From Phascolomyces articulosus (taxonomy: Eukaryota; Mucoromycota; Mucoromycetes; Mucorales; Lichtheimiaceae): a stretch of DNA of 64,000 bases. The first letter of the stretch is position 1. Each line of letters opens with the position of its first letter. Both the position numbers and the translations under genes were made by a program. Shown here in pieces: positions 23,160 through 35,589 of the stretch. The stretch lies in the NCBI GenBank assembly GCA_025677815.1, contig JAIXMP010000025.1:434001-498000 (forward strand), given 5' to 3'. The notes beneath the pieces are model-generated. The model was not told where the DNA came from. It did not search any database and saw only the letters and a list, made by a program, of their open reading frames with translations.

Positions 23160-26100
23160 ATTTGCTTGTTGATTTAAACCAGCAAGCATAGCATTTTGTT
23201 GTTGTCCTTGCTGTTGGGCTCTCATAGCATTGGCTCTTAAATTTGATATAAACGCAATTTGTTGGGCAGTAAGTGGCTGCTGAGGTTGTTGCTGACCTCC
23301 TTGACCACGTCCACGCATTGCTCCTGCATTACTCCTTTGTAACATTAATTGTTGTAATATTTGAGCTTGCATTGGGTTCATTTGCGCAGGATTTATACCA
23401 GGTCCACCAGCACCTTTACTAGCAGCTAACCGTTGAGCAGCCTGGACTTGGGCTAATGCTTGGGCTTGTGTTAATTGCGGATTACGTTGTTGAAGTTGAG
23501 CAGCTTGAGCTTGTAAATGAGCTCTTGCTTGAGCTTGCAACTGTGCTTGCAACTGAGCATTTTGCTGCTGTTGCTGCTGCTGTTGTTGCTGTGGTAATTG
23601 TTGTTGAGGAAGTTGAGGGGTCTGTTGCGGGGTTTGTTGACGTTGCTGTTGAGGAGTTTGCTGTTGTTGTTGTTGCTGCTGTTGTTGAGACTGTGCTTGG
23701 GCTTGGGCTTGGGCAGCTTGCTGTTGCTGGGCTTGCGCCTGTAATTGAACTTGTCGGTTTTGGTACTGTTGTAAAATATTATGCTGTTGCTGTTGTATTG
23801 TGGCAATTTGCTGTTGATATAATTCCTGAGAAATACCATTTTGTTGAAGCATCAAGCCTAATCTTTGTCGTTGTACCATACATAGAGCCATCTGCTGTTG
23901 ATGCTGTGGAGTAAGCAAAGATAGAATATTCCTTTGTTGTTGCTGCTGCTGCTGCTGCTGTTGTTGTTGTTGTTGTGCTTGCTGCTGTTGTTGTGCTTGT
24001 TGCGCTTGCTGTACCTGTTGAAATTGCTGTTGTTGTGGGGATGCTTGATTACCAGCAGCAGCAGCAGCGGCAGCAGCCAACATCTGCTGCTGTTGCGCTT
24101 GCTGTGCCTGCTGCTGTGCTTGTTGCTGCTGCTGTTGTTGTTGCGCTTGCTGTTGCGCTTGTTGCTGTTGTGCCTGTTGCTGTTGTGCCTGTTGCTGTTG
24201 TTGCTGTTGTTGTTGCGCTTGTTGCACTTGCTGCTGTTGTTGCGCTTGCACTTGCGCTTGTATTTGTTGCTGACGAACATTTGCAAATGCTTGTTGCAAT
24301 TGTTGTTGCTGTTGTTGCAACATACCAACATTTCCAGACGCAGCAAATTGACTTAATAATTGTTGAGCAGTAGCCGGTGGAATGGAACGATTCGCAAGTA
24401 ATTGTTGTATCCGTTGTAAATTAATCTGCTGTTGCTGATGCGCTTGTTGCGCTTGTTGACTGTTTGCTCCCTGCATTGCGTTGGCCATGGTTGCCTGTTG
24501 CATACCAGCAAGTGATGGACTTGGCGTATGACCACCTACACCATTGACTCCTGTTGCTGTAGGCATATTTGTCGGTCGACCAGGACCACCAGCTGCTGCC
24601 ATGACATTTTGTCCATTCATGGATAACATAGCTGCATTGGTATGTTGTGGCGTACCTGGTGGTGCATAACCACCTTGCTGTGGCATGGAACTCATGGTTG
24701 GTGCATGTTGAGCTGTCATTTGTGTTGTAGCTCGTAATGGTAATGCCAAGGATTGCATAGTGGATTGAGGAGGTAGTGATGCGATATGATGTTGTTGTGG
24801 TGTTTGGGGTTGCTGTTGTGGCGTACCAAGTTGTGCATGTGATGGAGAAGGTGTATGTTGTGGTTTTACACCCGTAGTATTGGTCACACGCATCTGTTGT
24901 TGTTGTGGCTGTGGTTGAGATTGTTGAGGTGGTGGTCGAGGAAGAGCAGCATGTGCTTGTGCAGGAGTAGGAGCGTGTGATTGTGTAGGTGTAGCAAGAT
25001 GAGATTGTGTTGGTGTAGAGTTTCTTGATGGCGTATGTGAAGATGGCGTATGCTGTTGTTGTGGTGGGGGTGGTAGTGGCGGCTGATGCGTTTGTTGTTG
25101 TTGTGTTTGTTGCTGTTGTGGTGCTTGATTTTGCACTTGCTGAGGCTGTTGTTGTGGTGGCATTTGTTGCGGTGGTGGCGTCGGTCGCGGTTGTGGCTGT
25201 GGTTGCTGCGGCTGTGATTGGTTTTGAGCTTGGGTTTGCACTTGTGGAGTTTGTTGCTGTGATGTAGGTTGTGATGATGCAGGTGCAGATACTTGTGGTT
25301 GAACTCCACCTTGGGATATTTGACCTTGTGCATGAGCTTGTACAGCTTGTGCCTGTGCTTGTGCTTGCGCCAACAAATTGAGTTGAGGGTTTGACATTTG
25401 TTTGCCTTGTTGCTTTGCACGCGCTTGTTGTCCCTGAAGTTGTTGATGGATATTATTCGCTTGTAATTGGAAATTATATTGTTGTTGTTGATGTTGTGCT
25501 TGAGCAGCCAAACGACCTGCAACAGAAGGTGATCTCGGTACTGGATTGGCAAGATTGTTATCACATATCAATGTATTAAATAATCCATAAGTGCTTTTTA
25601 AATGTACAATATAGGTTTCCATAAGATATTCTGGACCAATCTTGAATCTGATATAAAAAATAGTCTTCATCAGTAAACTTGTATTTGTTATTTATTTCCC
25701 TCCTCCAATCACTTGTTAACATAGCAAAATAAACATACTCAATATTGCCACCATTAATACTGGTATCGAATGCTGTACCCCAACGAAATACGCCATCATA
25801 TTCACTGTTTTGCATGTATAAATCCACGACTGTATATACAGTTTCTATTTTTTTTTGGATAATGATATGTAAATAAATAATGTCTCTTCCTTTTGTGTAT
25901 ATATTCTAAACTTACTTTCTCCCTCCGAACGTTCAAATCGAATTGTACGAACACATTTACGGCCGTCCGCCAAATTAGGTGGTTCCAACAAAACTTTTCG
26001 TCCTCCTTTCTTTTTCATTTCAATAGATGGTATTGGTTCAGTATCCAACTTTTGTCGTTTTGCTCTCCAATCATGTAAGAATGAAATCTTGCCAAAACTA

Positions 26101-27690
26101 TGAAGGTATATAATAATATAATTGATTAGTTAAAAAAAACTTTACATGTGTCATTTTTCTTCATTTTGCTTGTGACTCACCTAGGCTCAAATGGAAAGGA
26201 TCGTTTGGCACGCTATATATTTAATATAGAAAGGTCAATAAAGTATAATTGATCCAGAGTAATTTATCATAAATCAAAAATGAGTGTTCATCTCTCTTTC
26301 TCTTTTGATCCCGTCTGCAAATCTCTTTACCTTATCCATTAATGTCATCAACTTGTTATTTTCAGCCTTCTTTGCAAGTTTTTGTTCCCTTTCCAAAGAA
26401 TTCCATTTCTGCCTTCGTTTGATTTTACGTTGTCCACTAGCATACTCAATTGCATTACTAACACGGGTAACGTGAAATGACGGATCAAGACAAAGTGGTT
26501 CTTCAGTTGCAAGCTATTATTAAACATAAAATAATTAGCTGGTTCCTTTTTTCTTCTACTTCTTTTTTTTTCTGGATAAGGATAGTAAATATCATTTACC
26601 AAGACTTTGGATTCTACTTCAAGTGCAACATCTTCGGTCCATGGATATCCCCAATCTTCATTTAATAATAAAATATCTGTCCATAAACTTTCAGCCGTTG
26701 GTTGCATAGCAACTCGTCTGACAACAGGTTCTGAGTTTTTTGCTTTACGATGATCGTGGATTTCAACAATTAAACAGCCTAAATAACAAAAGTGAGTGTG
26801 AATGTCTTTATACACCATATACTACCCATCCTTTTTCTAAAAAATATACCTTCATAATAACGACAGGCTGCTTCATCAAAAACATCCATCAAATCAGGTG
26901 GAAGACGCTTTTCTCTAATGCAACTTAAAAAGTCCTATAGAATGTGAAGTTTGTTAACGATGATTTGTTCTATTTTCCCCAATCCATTGAATAACAAAAT
27001 TCAATATATACCTTGAATTGACTTTTATATGAAAAGAATCCATCCTAACATTATAAAAGCAAATACCATTGCTTATTAGCAAAAATATATAGCATTGGCT
27101 TTTCTCTTCTCTCTTGCGCGTTATACGACCCTGCTTTTCTTTTCTCATAAACACGCATACAATACCTCATGTTCAAATTTAAAATAAGTAGGATATAAAT
27201 GGAGAACTAAAGAAGGTGGTTCATTTGCATGACGACTTAATAGGTCTATAAAATAGATAAACAAAGAGTTAATTCAATATATTCTTATAATCGCGCCAAT
27301 CATTCTTATGAACCTTTTTCATCTCGTCGTAACGATCGCTAAGTTTAAGAATTTTAATATTCATAAATAATATATAACATAAATAATATATATAAAAAAT
27401 ATTAAACTCCATTAGAACCTATTTTTCAATAGTCATTGTTTTTCTTTTTATAAAATATAATCAAATATAAAAATATTAACCTGATCTGTTACAATGTTTT
27501 CATTTTGTTGTTGCTGTTGTTGCTGTTGTCTTTGCCAATTTAAACGTCTCTCCTTACTGTTACTGCTACTAATATCGTTCTTATTATTCTTTCGAGATAA
27601 GATAGCCGCCTGTTTTGAATGAAGTTCTGCCATTTGTGTTACTGCATTTTGATTTGCTTGTAACTTTGCCATCAATTTGGCAGACGCCAT
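22962..27690 (-). CDS. SPT20: Spt20, SAGA complex subunit with a giant Gln-rich tail
   Basis: Eleven exons on the minus strand: 27690-27481, 27338-27314, 27245-27166, 27044-27012, 26934-26850, 26778-26600, 26513-26331, 26212-26181, 26097-25916, 25844-25721 and 25647-22962 (1272 aa). The Spt20 domain is clear: PPSLVLHLYPTYFKFEHE at about 88-105, DGFFSYKSQFKDFL, then GCLIVEIHDHRKAKNSE at about 145-161, WTEDVALEVESKV, SFLHDWRAKRQK and INGGNIEY. In SAGA, Spt20 holds the complex together and links it to the Tra1 module. From about residue 425 to the end it is almost all Gln with Ala, Pro, Thr and His. The splice between 25721 and 25647 (donor GTTAAC) is the least certain junction. Exon 2 is only 25 nt. 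The gene diverges from CSN1 across about 600 bases. Confidence 0.92.
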
Positions 27691-28290
27691 GGCGGAGCGA
27701 TATATGAAGTTGAAGTGTGGAGAAAAAAAAAAAAGAAAGAAGTGTTAAATAGCGGAGAGGAGGGTGGGGGGGGGGAGAAATTATGTTTATGTTGGAACGG
27801 TACGTTACTCTTCATATTTTTTTCTATGTGATTATTTTATAAACACGGTATAATAAGAATCTCCCAAAAACACATAGATATAAAGATATACACATATTCG
27901 CCCAAACATGATTATATGTATATTATACAAACTCTTCCTCACACCTTAATTATAACGAAAAATAATATAGAATAGCATGGTACCTGTAACCTTTTTTTTC
28001 AGAACGACATATTCTTTCAATTAAAATAATGCTACAAGATTATTAGTGTATGTTTCACGATAGTAAAATAGTTTAAAAAGATCGAAAGATATAGACTGAA
28101 TACGCTTAAAACTAATATCAAAAATAAAAACGTTTATTAATGAACCTTATTCATTGTTGATCGCATAAGAAAGGCAAATAAATAAGGCTGAAGTTATATA
28201 TTATGGTCAAAAAGTCAGATAGATACGACGCGCAGCCCTCTTCTTTTCTTTTCCGTCTTCCTTGTATAACATATACCAAAGAGAAAAAAT
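27691..28290. promoter_or_regulatory. Divergent promoter region of SPT20 and CSN1
   Basis: About 600 bases between two divergent start codons, so it must hold both promoters. It contains an A-run and a G-run near 27722-27777. No specific factor site is identified. Confidence 0.5.
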
Positions 28291-29984
28291 ATGAGTGAAG
28301 TTATTGAACAACCTACCCATCTCGAGTTCGAATCGTACATTAATAACTATACAGGTATATCAATAATCTTTTATTTGTTTTCATAAATTGAAAAAAATAA
28401 AAAAAAACCACACATAACAGCCATTCATTGAATACTTATATAGGACGTACTGCGATTGATCGGGCTTTGTTCATTGCTGAGCATTGTCGTGGTCTCCAAG
28501 TAGAAGCATATACTTGGGCAGCCAATGAAATAAAAAAGACAACACACGATACTGAAAAATATAGTGCATGTGTAAAGAATCTAAATACAGCATTACAAGC
28601 TCGAGGTAAACCTGTTGTGGAACTTGACCAAGCATGGATTGGAACAACCAACCGAGAAAATAAAGTGAATATTGAACAGTTGGAAAATGAACTCAAGGGT
28701 TCAAAGACGTTACTTAAGGAAAATACACGGGTAAATATATTCATTGCTTTTAATTTAAGTGTTTTATGATGTTACAGAGCCTAAACGAACGTTTTTATCG
28801 TTTGTTATAGGATGGATTAAATCGTCTTGGTGAACTTTATCATCGATGCGGTGATCTTGCTAATGCACTCAAATCGTATGTCCGATCACGCGATTACTGC
28901 TCCAACAGTGAACAATTATTAGAAATGTGTTTCCGTGTTATCCAGGTAATAATAAACATTTATATATGGTGATAAATATCTGGGCATCATGGTATAGAGG
29001 GTTTCTAATAACGAATGGTTTTATTAGGTCAACATCGACCAAGAAAACTTTACTCATGTTAGTAGCTATGTCGCAAGAGCCGAAGCTACACCCAACTTAC
29101 CAAAAAAAGATTTGATCCAAGCCAAATTAGATTCTTGTCGTGCCCTTGTTCATTTACATCAATACGAACCTTATAATAAAGCGGCAGATGCATTGATGGG
29201 TGTTTCTTTTGAAATGAACAATACATTCAATGGCGTGCTTTCAGCCAATGATGTGGCAATCTATGGCACTTTATGTGCTTTGGCTTCCTATAGTCGACAA
29301 CAACTGCGTACCAAAGTCATGTCGAATTCTGCATTCAAGAGTTATTTGGAATTAGAACCTCAAATGCGTGAGATGATCGAAACATTTTATGATTCGAAAT
29401 ATGCTACCTGCTTAGAATTACTTGAAAGTTATCGAGTAAGTATTGTTTAATATTGATATGGATAATTCGGAGGGATCATTGGATTCATGGGTAGATATGT
29501 GTAGAGTTGAGAAACTAAACCAAACGATTCTATTTTACTATTATTATTATATTACTAGAATGACTTTATGTTGGATATTCATTTGGCACCTCATATTCCC
29601 AAACTATTCAAACTGATTCGTGAAAAAGCCATGGTTCAATATTGTATACCTTTTTCAACTGTTGATTTGAATCGTATGGCAGTTGCATTCCATACTGACG
29701 TGACAACATTACAAAATGAACTTACTGAATTGATTGGGCGTGATCATCGTATTGCTGCTCGAATTGATAGTCATCAAAAGGTAATCATTATATATTTAAT
29801 GGAAGATCTTTATGTATATGATACTCATTTTTTTTCGTTAATATAGATTTTGTATGCCAAGAAACGTGATCAACGTCATCGAGCTTTGAGACAATCGATA
29901 CAAGCAGGCATTGATTATGAAAAATCAAACAAAGCTTTAATGCTACGTTTAAAATTACTTAGTGCTGATATGATTGTCAAATAA
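28291..29984 (+). CDS. CSN1: COP9 signalosome subunit 1
   Basis: Six exons: 28291-28354, 28444-28730, 28811-28945, 29028-29435, 29559-29780 and 29847-29984 (417 aa). The middle is the helical-repeat region of Rpn7/CSN1 proteins (YTGRTAIDRALFIAEHC, GLNRLGELYHRCGDLANALK, YVRSRDYC). The end is a PCI domain (LFKLIREKAMVQYCIPFSTV, then LNRMAVAFHTDVTTLQNELTE with GRIDSHQK-like IAARIDSHQK). CSN1 is a scaffold of the COP9 signalosome, which removes Nedd8 from cullins. Rpn7 is the close relative; the VEAYTWAANEIKKTT and RDYC segments fit CSN1 better. Length is at the short end for CSN1. It starts 187 bases before the next gene on the same strand ends its promoter, so spacing is tight. Confidence 0.85.
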
Positions 29985-30171
29985 GTCTCTTGAAATGTTG
30001 TCTTCAGCAATAATAATAAAAAATGAAATAATTTGCTGCATGATTTTTTTCGTATCTGCTGAGTTGGTTTTTTTTTCTGCTTGAATTTTCTTTACCTATC
30101 TCCATTCACTTTCATAATACCACACACATATAACTTTCTCTCTCACAATTATAAAAAAGCATCTTCGAAAA

Positions 30172-32375
30172 ATGACGGCCAATTCACCTGTAAATGCAGT
30201 ACGTATAGTACTTTTTAAGCAATTCTTTTTCCCTTTATAATATGGAAATACTAACAAGTTTCCTAATGCTTTTTCTTATTTAAATAAAAAATAAAAAATA
30301 ACACAATGGAAAAACATAAAAGGGTCATGCGTATGCTAATGCTGCGGAGGATTACGAAGATCGTGAAGAATGGGCAGAAGCTGCCGAAGCTCATGCCAAT
30401 GCAGCTGGTATATTATTTAAAATGAACAATAAGAAAAAAATAGCAATTTGTTCAAGCTCTCTTACCTAAACAACTTGCTTGTCTTTAGAACAATTTCAAA
30501 AAGCCATTGAATTTACTCAAGATGCAGTTGTACGTTTGTTTATTTTTTTGGAGGGGGTTATCCCTAGTATGTTTGGGAAGAAAAACATCATTCTTTTAGT
30601 TTATTATGATAAACTAAATAGGATATGACTCTATAATAGACATGTAAAACTTTGCGACTATTACATTTGGATCATTTACGTAAAGCAAAAGAACTCCAAC
30701 GTAAACTAGCTAAAATAAAACAACAAAAAGAGGATGAACGAGAAAGACAGAGACAACAACTTCTTCAGCAACAACAACAACAGCAGCAGCAAGCACAAAA
30801 TGCACAACGACCTTTACGACAAAGTGCTACTAGTTTTGATATGAATGGGTTGCGACATGCTCTTCAAACAAGTCGACGATTACCACATCCAAATGGTGGT
30901 ACTGGTGCAGCATCGCCCGCTATTGGTGGATCTTATGCTGTACTTCCACCAGATGGTAGAGTATGTATCATCATTTGATATTGCTCTTATGTTTTCTATC
31001 TGAGTATTGTTATTATGTTCGCTTTTTATGAGTATATATGTATAACTAAAAACAAAATTGGCTAATAGATTGAAGACGATGAAGATGAGGATGAATCAGA
31101 TCCATTCAATAAGTTTTGGGAAGTTGTTGAAACTTTGGTAGATAAGCTATCGAATCCCGTAGCTTTTGCATCAGCCCCATTGAATGAAAATGATAATCCG
31201 ACACCAGCATGGAATTTACAAAAGCAAGAAAAACAAGACGAGGAAGAAGATGGGGTTGCGGCAAAAATGGTTGAATCCTATTTCTTTGTTCCTGAGCCAA
31301 GTCAAGGAAGTGTGAGGTATTATAATGTTTTTGAATATATAGTAAAATAATGTGTAAATTAAAATTTATGAGTATTGAAATGAATCATAAGAAAAGGTGA
31401 GACTCAAAATTCATTTACAATTTTAGACATGATTATGCTGCTGAGAATGAACAACTTAAAAAACAGATAGAACAATTAGTAAGGCGTGTTCATACATTAG
31501 AAAAGGTAATTATTGTTAAAGAAAGATAGAATGGATCACTGGAAGGCAAAAGCGAGCGAATTTTATTGACTTTTTTTTACAAATACCTGTTAAAAAACAT
31601 ACTCCTTTCATTTCTTACAGACTGCAGAAGAAAGCAACATGTTGAAAAGTAGCATACTCCAATTTCGTAACGATGTACAAAAACAAGCCAAACGCATCAT
31701 GCAAAGTCATGACTATTCTCATATGCGAGCATCTTCATCTGCGGCTCTTATGGCAGCCAGTACGAATGCAGCACCTTATAGCAGTTATTTACGTCCATCT
31801 TCAGGTGATCTTGGTAAGAAAGAGAGGGAAAGAAGCTTTTTTTAGAGAGAAAAATGATATTGAAATAGGATGTGCTCGGGAGTTTTCCAAAAGAAAAAAA
31901 GATAACTGACATTTTATAATGAATAGCTGCACGTGTTAAAGAGTTAGAAGAAGAAAATCGACAATTGCGAATCCAAAGTGAAAAACAACAAGCATTAATG
32001 AATAAATATCGTGAACGTTGGGAAAAGTTGAAAGAAAGTGCAAAAAAGAGACGAGCACAACAACCTGAGCAGCTACAACAACAACAACAACAACAACACC
32101 ATCATCATCATCATCAAGATCCATCAGCCACAATAGGATCATCATCACCAGCATCATCCACAACAGCAGGAGGAGGAGCAAATAGTAGAATGAATTACAC
32201 TAAATTGGCCAGTTGTTCATCCGAATATGTTGGAGGTAGCAATGCCGGAAGGCAACCCACTTTGCTTCGATCATTAGCACAACAATCTTCATCCGGAACA
32301 AACTATCCACCAGCACCATTTGTAGATCCTTCCAGACATCAGACCTCACCAGGAAAAGGATCACCAAGTAATTGA
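30172..32375 (+). CDS. MIT/coiled-coil protein resembling Atg38/NRBF2
   Basis: Eight exons: 30172-30198, 30323-30407, 30489-30529, 30640-30960, 31069-31316, 31427-31505, 31621-31813 and 31927-32375 (480 aa). Residues about 9-75 read as a MIT-like helical hairpin (AYANAAEDYEDREEWAEAAE, then FQKAIEFTQDAV and LLHLDHLRKAKELQRKLAKI). A Gln tract follows, then an acidic segment SDPFNKFWEVVETLVDKLSN, and coiled coils (AAENEQLKKQIEQLVRRVHT; ARVKELEEENRQLRIQSEKQ). A MIT hairpin followed by a coiled coil is the layout of Atg38/NRBF2, which joins the Atg14-Vps34 lipid kinase complex in autophagy. The assignment is by layout, so moderate. The tail is His/Gln/Ser-rich. Its stop lies 207 bases from the stop of the convergent trehalose phosphorylase gene. 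Confidence 0.65.
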
Positions 32376-32582
32376 TCAACCTTTTTTTATCTTTATTTCA
32401 AAACAAACCATGAAGTGCTTATATTCTATTGTATACCCCTAATGCACACGAACACCTTTTTTTTCATTTTGCCATCTCTCTTCCTCTATCCCCCCAAAAA
32501 AATTATTATATTATACACTATTTTACTATGATGTGCTCTATCTATTTTATTACAACAAAAAAATAGCAAAGATTCTTTTTCT

Positions 32583-35288
32583 TTATGAATTGGTAGCCTC
32601 TATATTATGTTTATACTTTTTCCTCCACATATCCACGACTTTCTGATGGTTCCCTAGATCATTTTCCTTCTTCACTGATAATAATCCATTAGAATTACTG
32701 TTATTGTTGTTTGTCAACTCGATAAACAAATGTAACCAATTCATTGCATTGGTAACAGTAAAATATTCCTCGGTAACAAACGTCTTGGCTGATTTGGATA
32801 TTCGTGTATGAAAATCCTCATCTGTCAATAATTGGTACATAATATCTGCTACCCCTTCTACATCACCAATAGGTAACATGACTCCATTCACTCCGTTTTT
32901 AATTTGTAAAGGTATACCACCCGCATTATAGGCAATCACGGGTATGCCCTTGTGGGATGCCTCAGTGACCTTGATCTCAAATCCTTCCCGAACGCTTAGT
33001 TGGAGCGCAGCGCGGGCGTTCCGTAAAACAGTGTTCAGTAGTTGATCTGATGGGGGTAAACGGACCACGATAATATCAGTACCATAAGTCATGCGATTTG
33101 CTTGTTGGTGTGTGTTTTCGTAGATTACTGCACCCTCTGGATCATCAATTGATCCATGGCCACCTATATATAGCACACAAGATGGGATGTGTTAATTTAG
33201 AAAATCCTCGCTTTTTTTCTTCATTCTTTAATATCACGAGAAGAATAGATAAATAAAATAGGATGGTGATGACAAATGAAGACTTTACATAAGACAAGTT
33301 GTGGTATATAAGCTTGATCATAATCAGGATCCTGATCAAGTCGTTTTCTTAACCTCGAATAAGCTTCAACACAATCCGGAATTCCTTTGGATGGATCGAA
33401 TCTTGCCACTTGAACAAAATAAGGACGTTCCCAATCCACCTCATTTGCACCTTGATCAATACACATACGATTGAAGATACGTTGATAGTAATCCATAGTC
33501 ATCCCACTCATAAATTTGTTTAATCCATCTAATGGATCTGTGCACGCTGGCATCAATGCTACTTTTTCATCTGGTATTTGATCGGGTACAAAGTTTTTCA
33601 CCGGATGAGCAATAAATAAATCAGCTTCTTTGATAAAATCCCACAAAAATCTATATATATATAAATATAACCGTTGTTATTTTAGTGTAAGTATATACAT
33701 ATCCATCACAAATGAACAGTTGATTTGCCATTTATTTTATCCTTTACCCCCAAGATCTTGCTTCACGCCCAGCTGGATAATCTCGTAAAAGATCAGCACG
33801 AATCTCAATATGAGATCGAAAGATGATTTTAACATCTTTACTTTTTGCGTGTTTACGAATATGTGGAATTAGTCCACAAACTTGAGGATCGTCAATGACG
33901 AAGATATCCGATGTCTTGATAGGTCCCTTTTCTTCTGAAAAAAATCGATCCACATTTTCTGCTGTCCATTCAATAAATGCATCCTTGTCGTATTCATTTA
34001 ATTCAATCTCAGGGCTGGCAACACCTTGCAATATATTGTGAAATTTTTGCTTGGTAATACGGAAAATTTCAGGTTTAGGTCTCATCACAAACCCTTTACC
34101 AAATTATTTGTTACTATATGCTATGTTTTGATATAATGTCGAATAAAAATTAATATCAACTTACAATGTACCCGAATACCCAAAATATTAAAGAATCGTA
34201 ATAATGCATGTCGCATCAAGGCAACTAACAATATATAATATTTAGTACTTCGCACACATATGCATTATCATCGATGGCTATATCACATAAATGTATATAA
34301 AAAATGATATTTACATACCTCCACCTCCTTGTGGCGTTGATGAAAAGAAAGATATTTTTAAATTGCGTCCTTTAAATGCCTTGATCATCTCTTCTAATAC
34401 TCGCCATGTGTCATTACTCACGGTTTCACGATAGTCTGCTAATCCAGCCATACGAATACAATAATTGAAATCCACTATATAATAACATTAACCCATAGTT
34501 CAACAAGATATCCATGAGAAACATTTCTTCTTTCATTGTCATCACATATAAGATACCTTCGACCTAGATAAAACAAACTTGTAAATTAGATGCTTAACAA
34601 CAAAAGTACGATGGTATAAAATAACATGTTAGGTTTTTTTTTTACCTCATGACGAAATCCAATCATGGATCGTGGAAGGTTTCCCGGTTGACCAGGACTT
34701 AACCTATAATATGTATTATAAATGTTGTTAATATCATATTATTCTTTCCAACTATGTATATATTATGAATTTATAAGAAAAATTAGGCTTATTTATTATT
34801 TACCAAAAAACTGACTTTCGAACAGCAGCACTGGCACGTTCGTCCAGTGTGGGGCCATTCGTTTTGACACGTACAGGTAAAGCATCCAGTTGGCTCCAAG
34901 CATAACTCAAAGCAGGTTGCTCTGGACCGTCATGATAATCAGTGTCATGGGTTGGTATATCTTCATCCGTATCTCGATTACGAGCAGCACAAGCAATCAT
35001 ATGGACCTTGTAATGTTGAGCTAATGAAAATGCTTGAATAATATCGCATAATTTTGACAAGGCTTCACGGATACAGCCTGTCTTAGTTTTGTTTGTTTTT
35101 GTTAAACAGATTTCACCAGAAAAATAATCAGTGGTATAAGATCCATCATGAGCAGAAATAGCATAATTAGATATACTTGGATCTTTATCAGAAATATCAA
35201 TTTCTACACCTAAATAAATAGGTTGAGGAATATACGTTTCTGAAAATCGTCTAATGGATTGTCGGCAAGGGTCTCGTCTTGAAGACAT
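32583..35288 (-). CDS. Trehalose phosphorylase (retaining, GT4; Ccg-9 family)
   Basis: Eight exons on the minus strand: 35288-34804, 34703-34646, 34563-34557, 34474-34319, 34224-34165, 34093-33748, 33650-33289 and 33163-32583 (684 aa). Family motifs in order: AHDGSYTTDYFSGEICLTK, GNLPRSMIGFRHEVEVDFNY, FFSSTPQGGGVALMRHALLR, FRSHIEIRADLLRDYPAGRE, FLWDFIKEADLFIAHPV, PYFVQVARFDPSKGIPDCVE, CGHGSIDDPEG, and REGFEIKVTEASHKGIPVIA. The last includes the E-x7-E motif of GT4 glycosyltransferases. The enzyme interconverts trehalose plus phosphate with glucose and glucose 1-phosphate in the cytosol; the Neurospora relative ccg-9 is clock-controlled. Exon 3 is only 7 nt (GTCGAAG) and is needed for the conserved RHEVEVD segment. 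It shares a 301-base divergent promoter with ATG9. The length is slightly below that of basidiomycete enzymes. Confidence 0.92.
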
Positions 35289-35589
35289 TATTATTATTAT
35301 TTTTAAAAAAAAAGAAAGAGAAAAAGAGTAGTGAAAAGAAAGTGATTATTATCCATGGGTGAACGAAGGTTATGTTGATGAGTTTTGTTTTCTGCATAAT
35401 TTCAAATGCGATAAATAAAAGCTCAGCTGCTGTACCATCTGTTCTCCAATCAACCACCTAGATTTTATTTAGGTCATACGCTTCGCATTATAACTGCGGT
35501 GGTATATATCTTGCCTGTATTATTACGCACTTTACCTTTTTTTTTTACCCCTTTATACTTTCTTTATTTAATAACGGAAAAAAAAGAAT
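35289..35589. promoter_or_regulatory. Divergent promoter of trehalose phosphorylase and ATG9
   Basis: Only 301 bases separate the two start codons, so both promoters and 5' leaders lie here. The flanks next to each ATG are A/T-tract rich. Co-regulation of a reserve-sugar enzyme and an autophagy gene is possible but not shown. Confidence 0.55.

Noticed and set aside
23456..24373. Long plus-strand frames rich in Leu, Val and Ala opposite SPT20
   Set aside because: They are the complement of CAA/CAG repeats (TTG/CTG, GTT) and reflect the poly-Gln coding strand.
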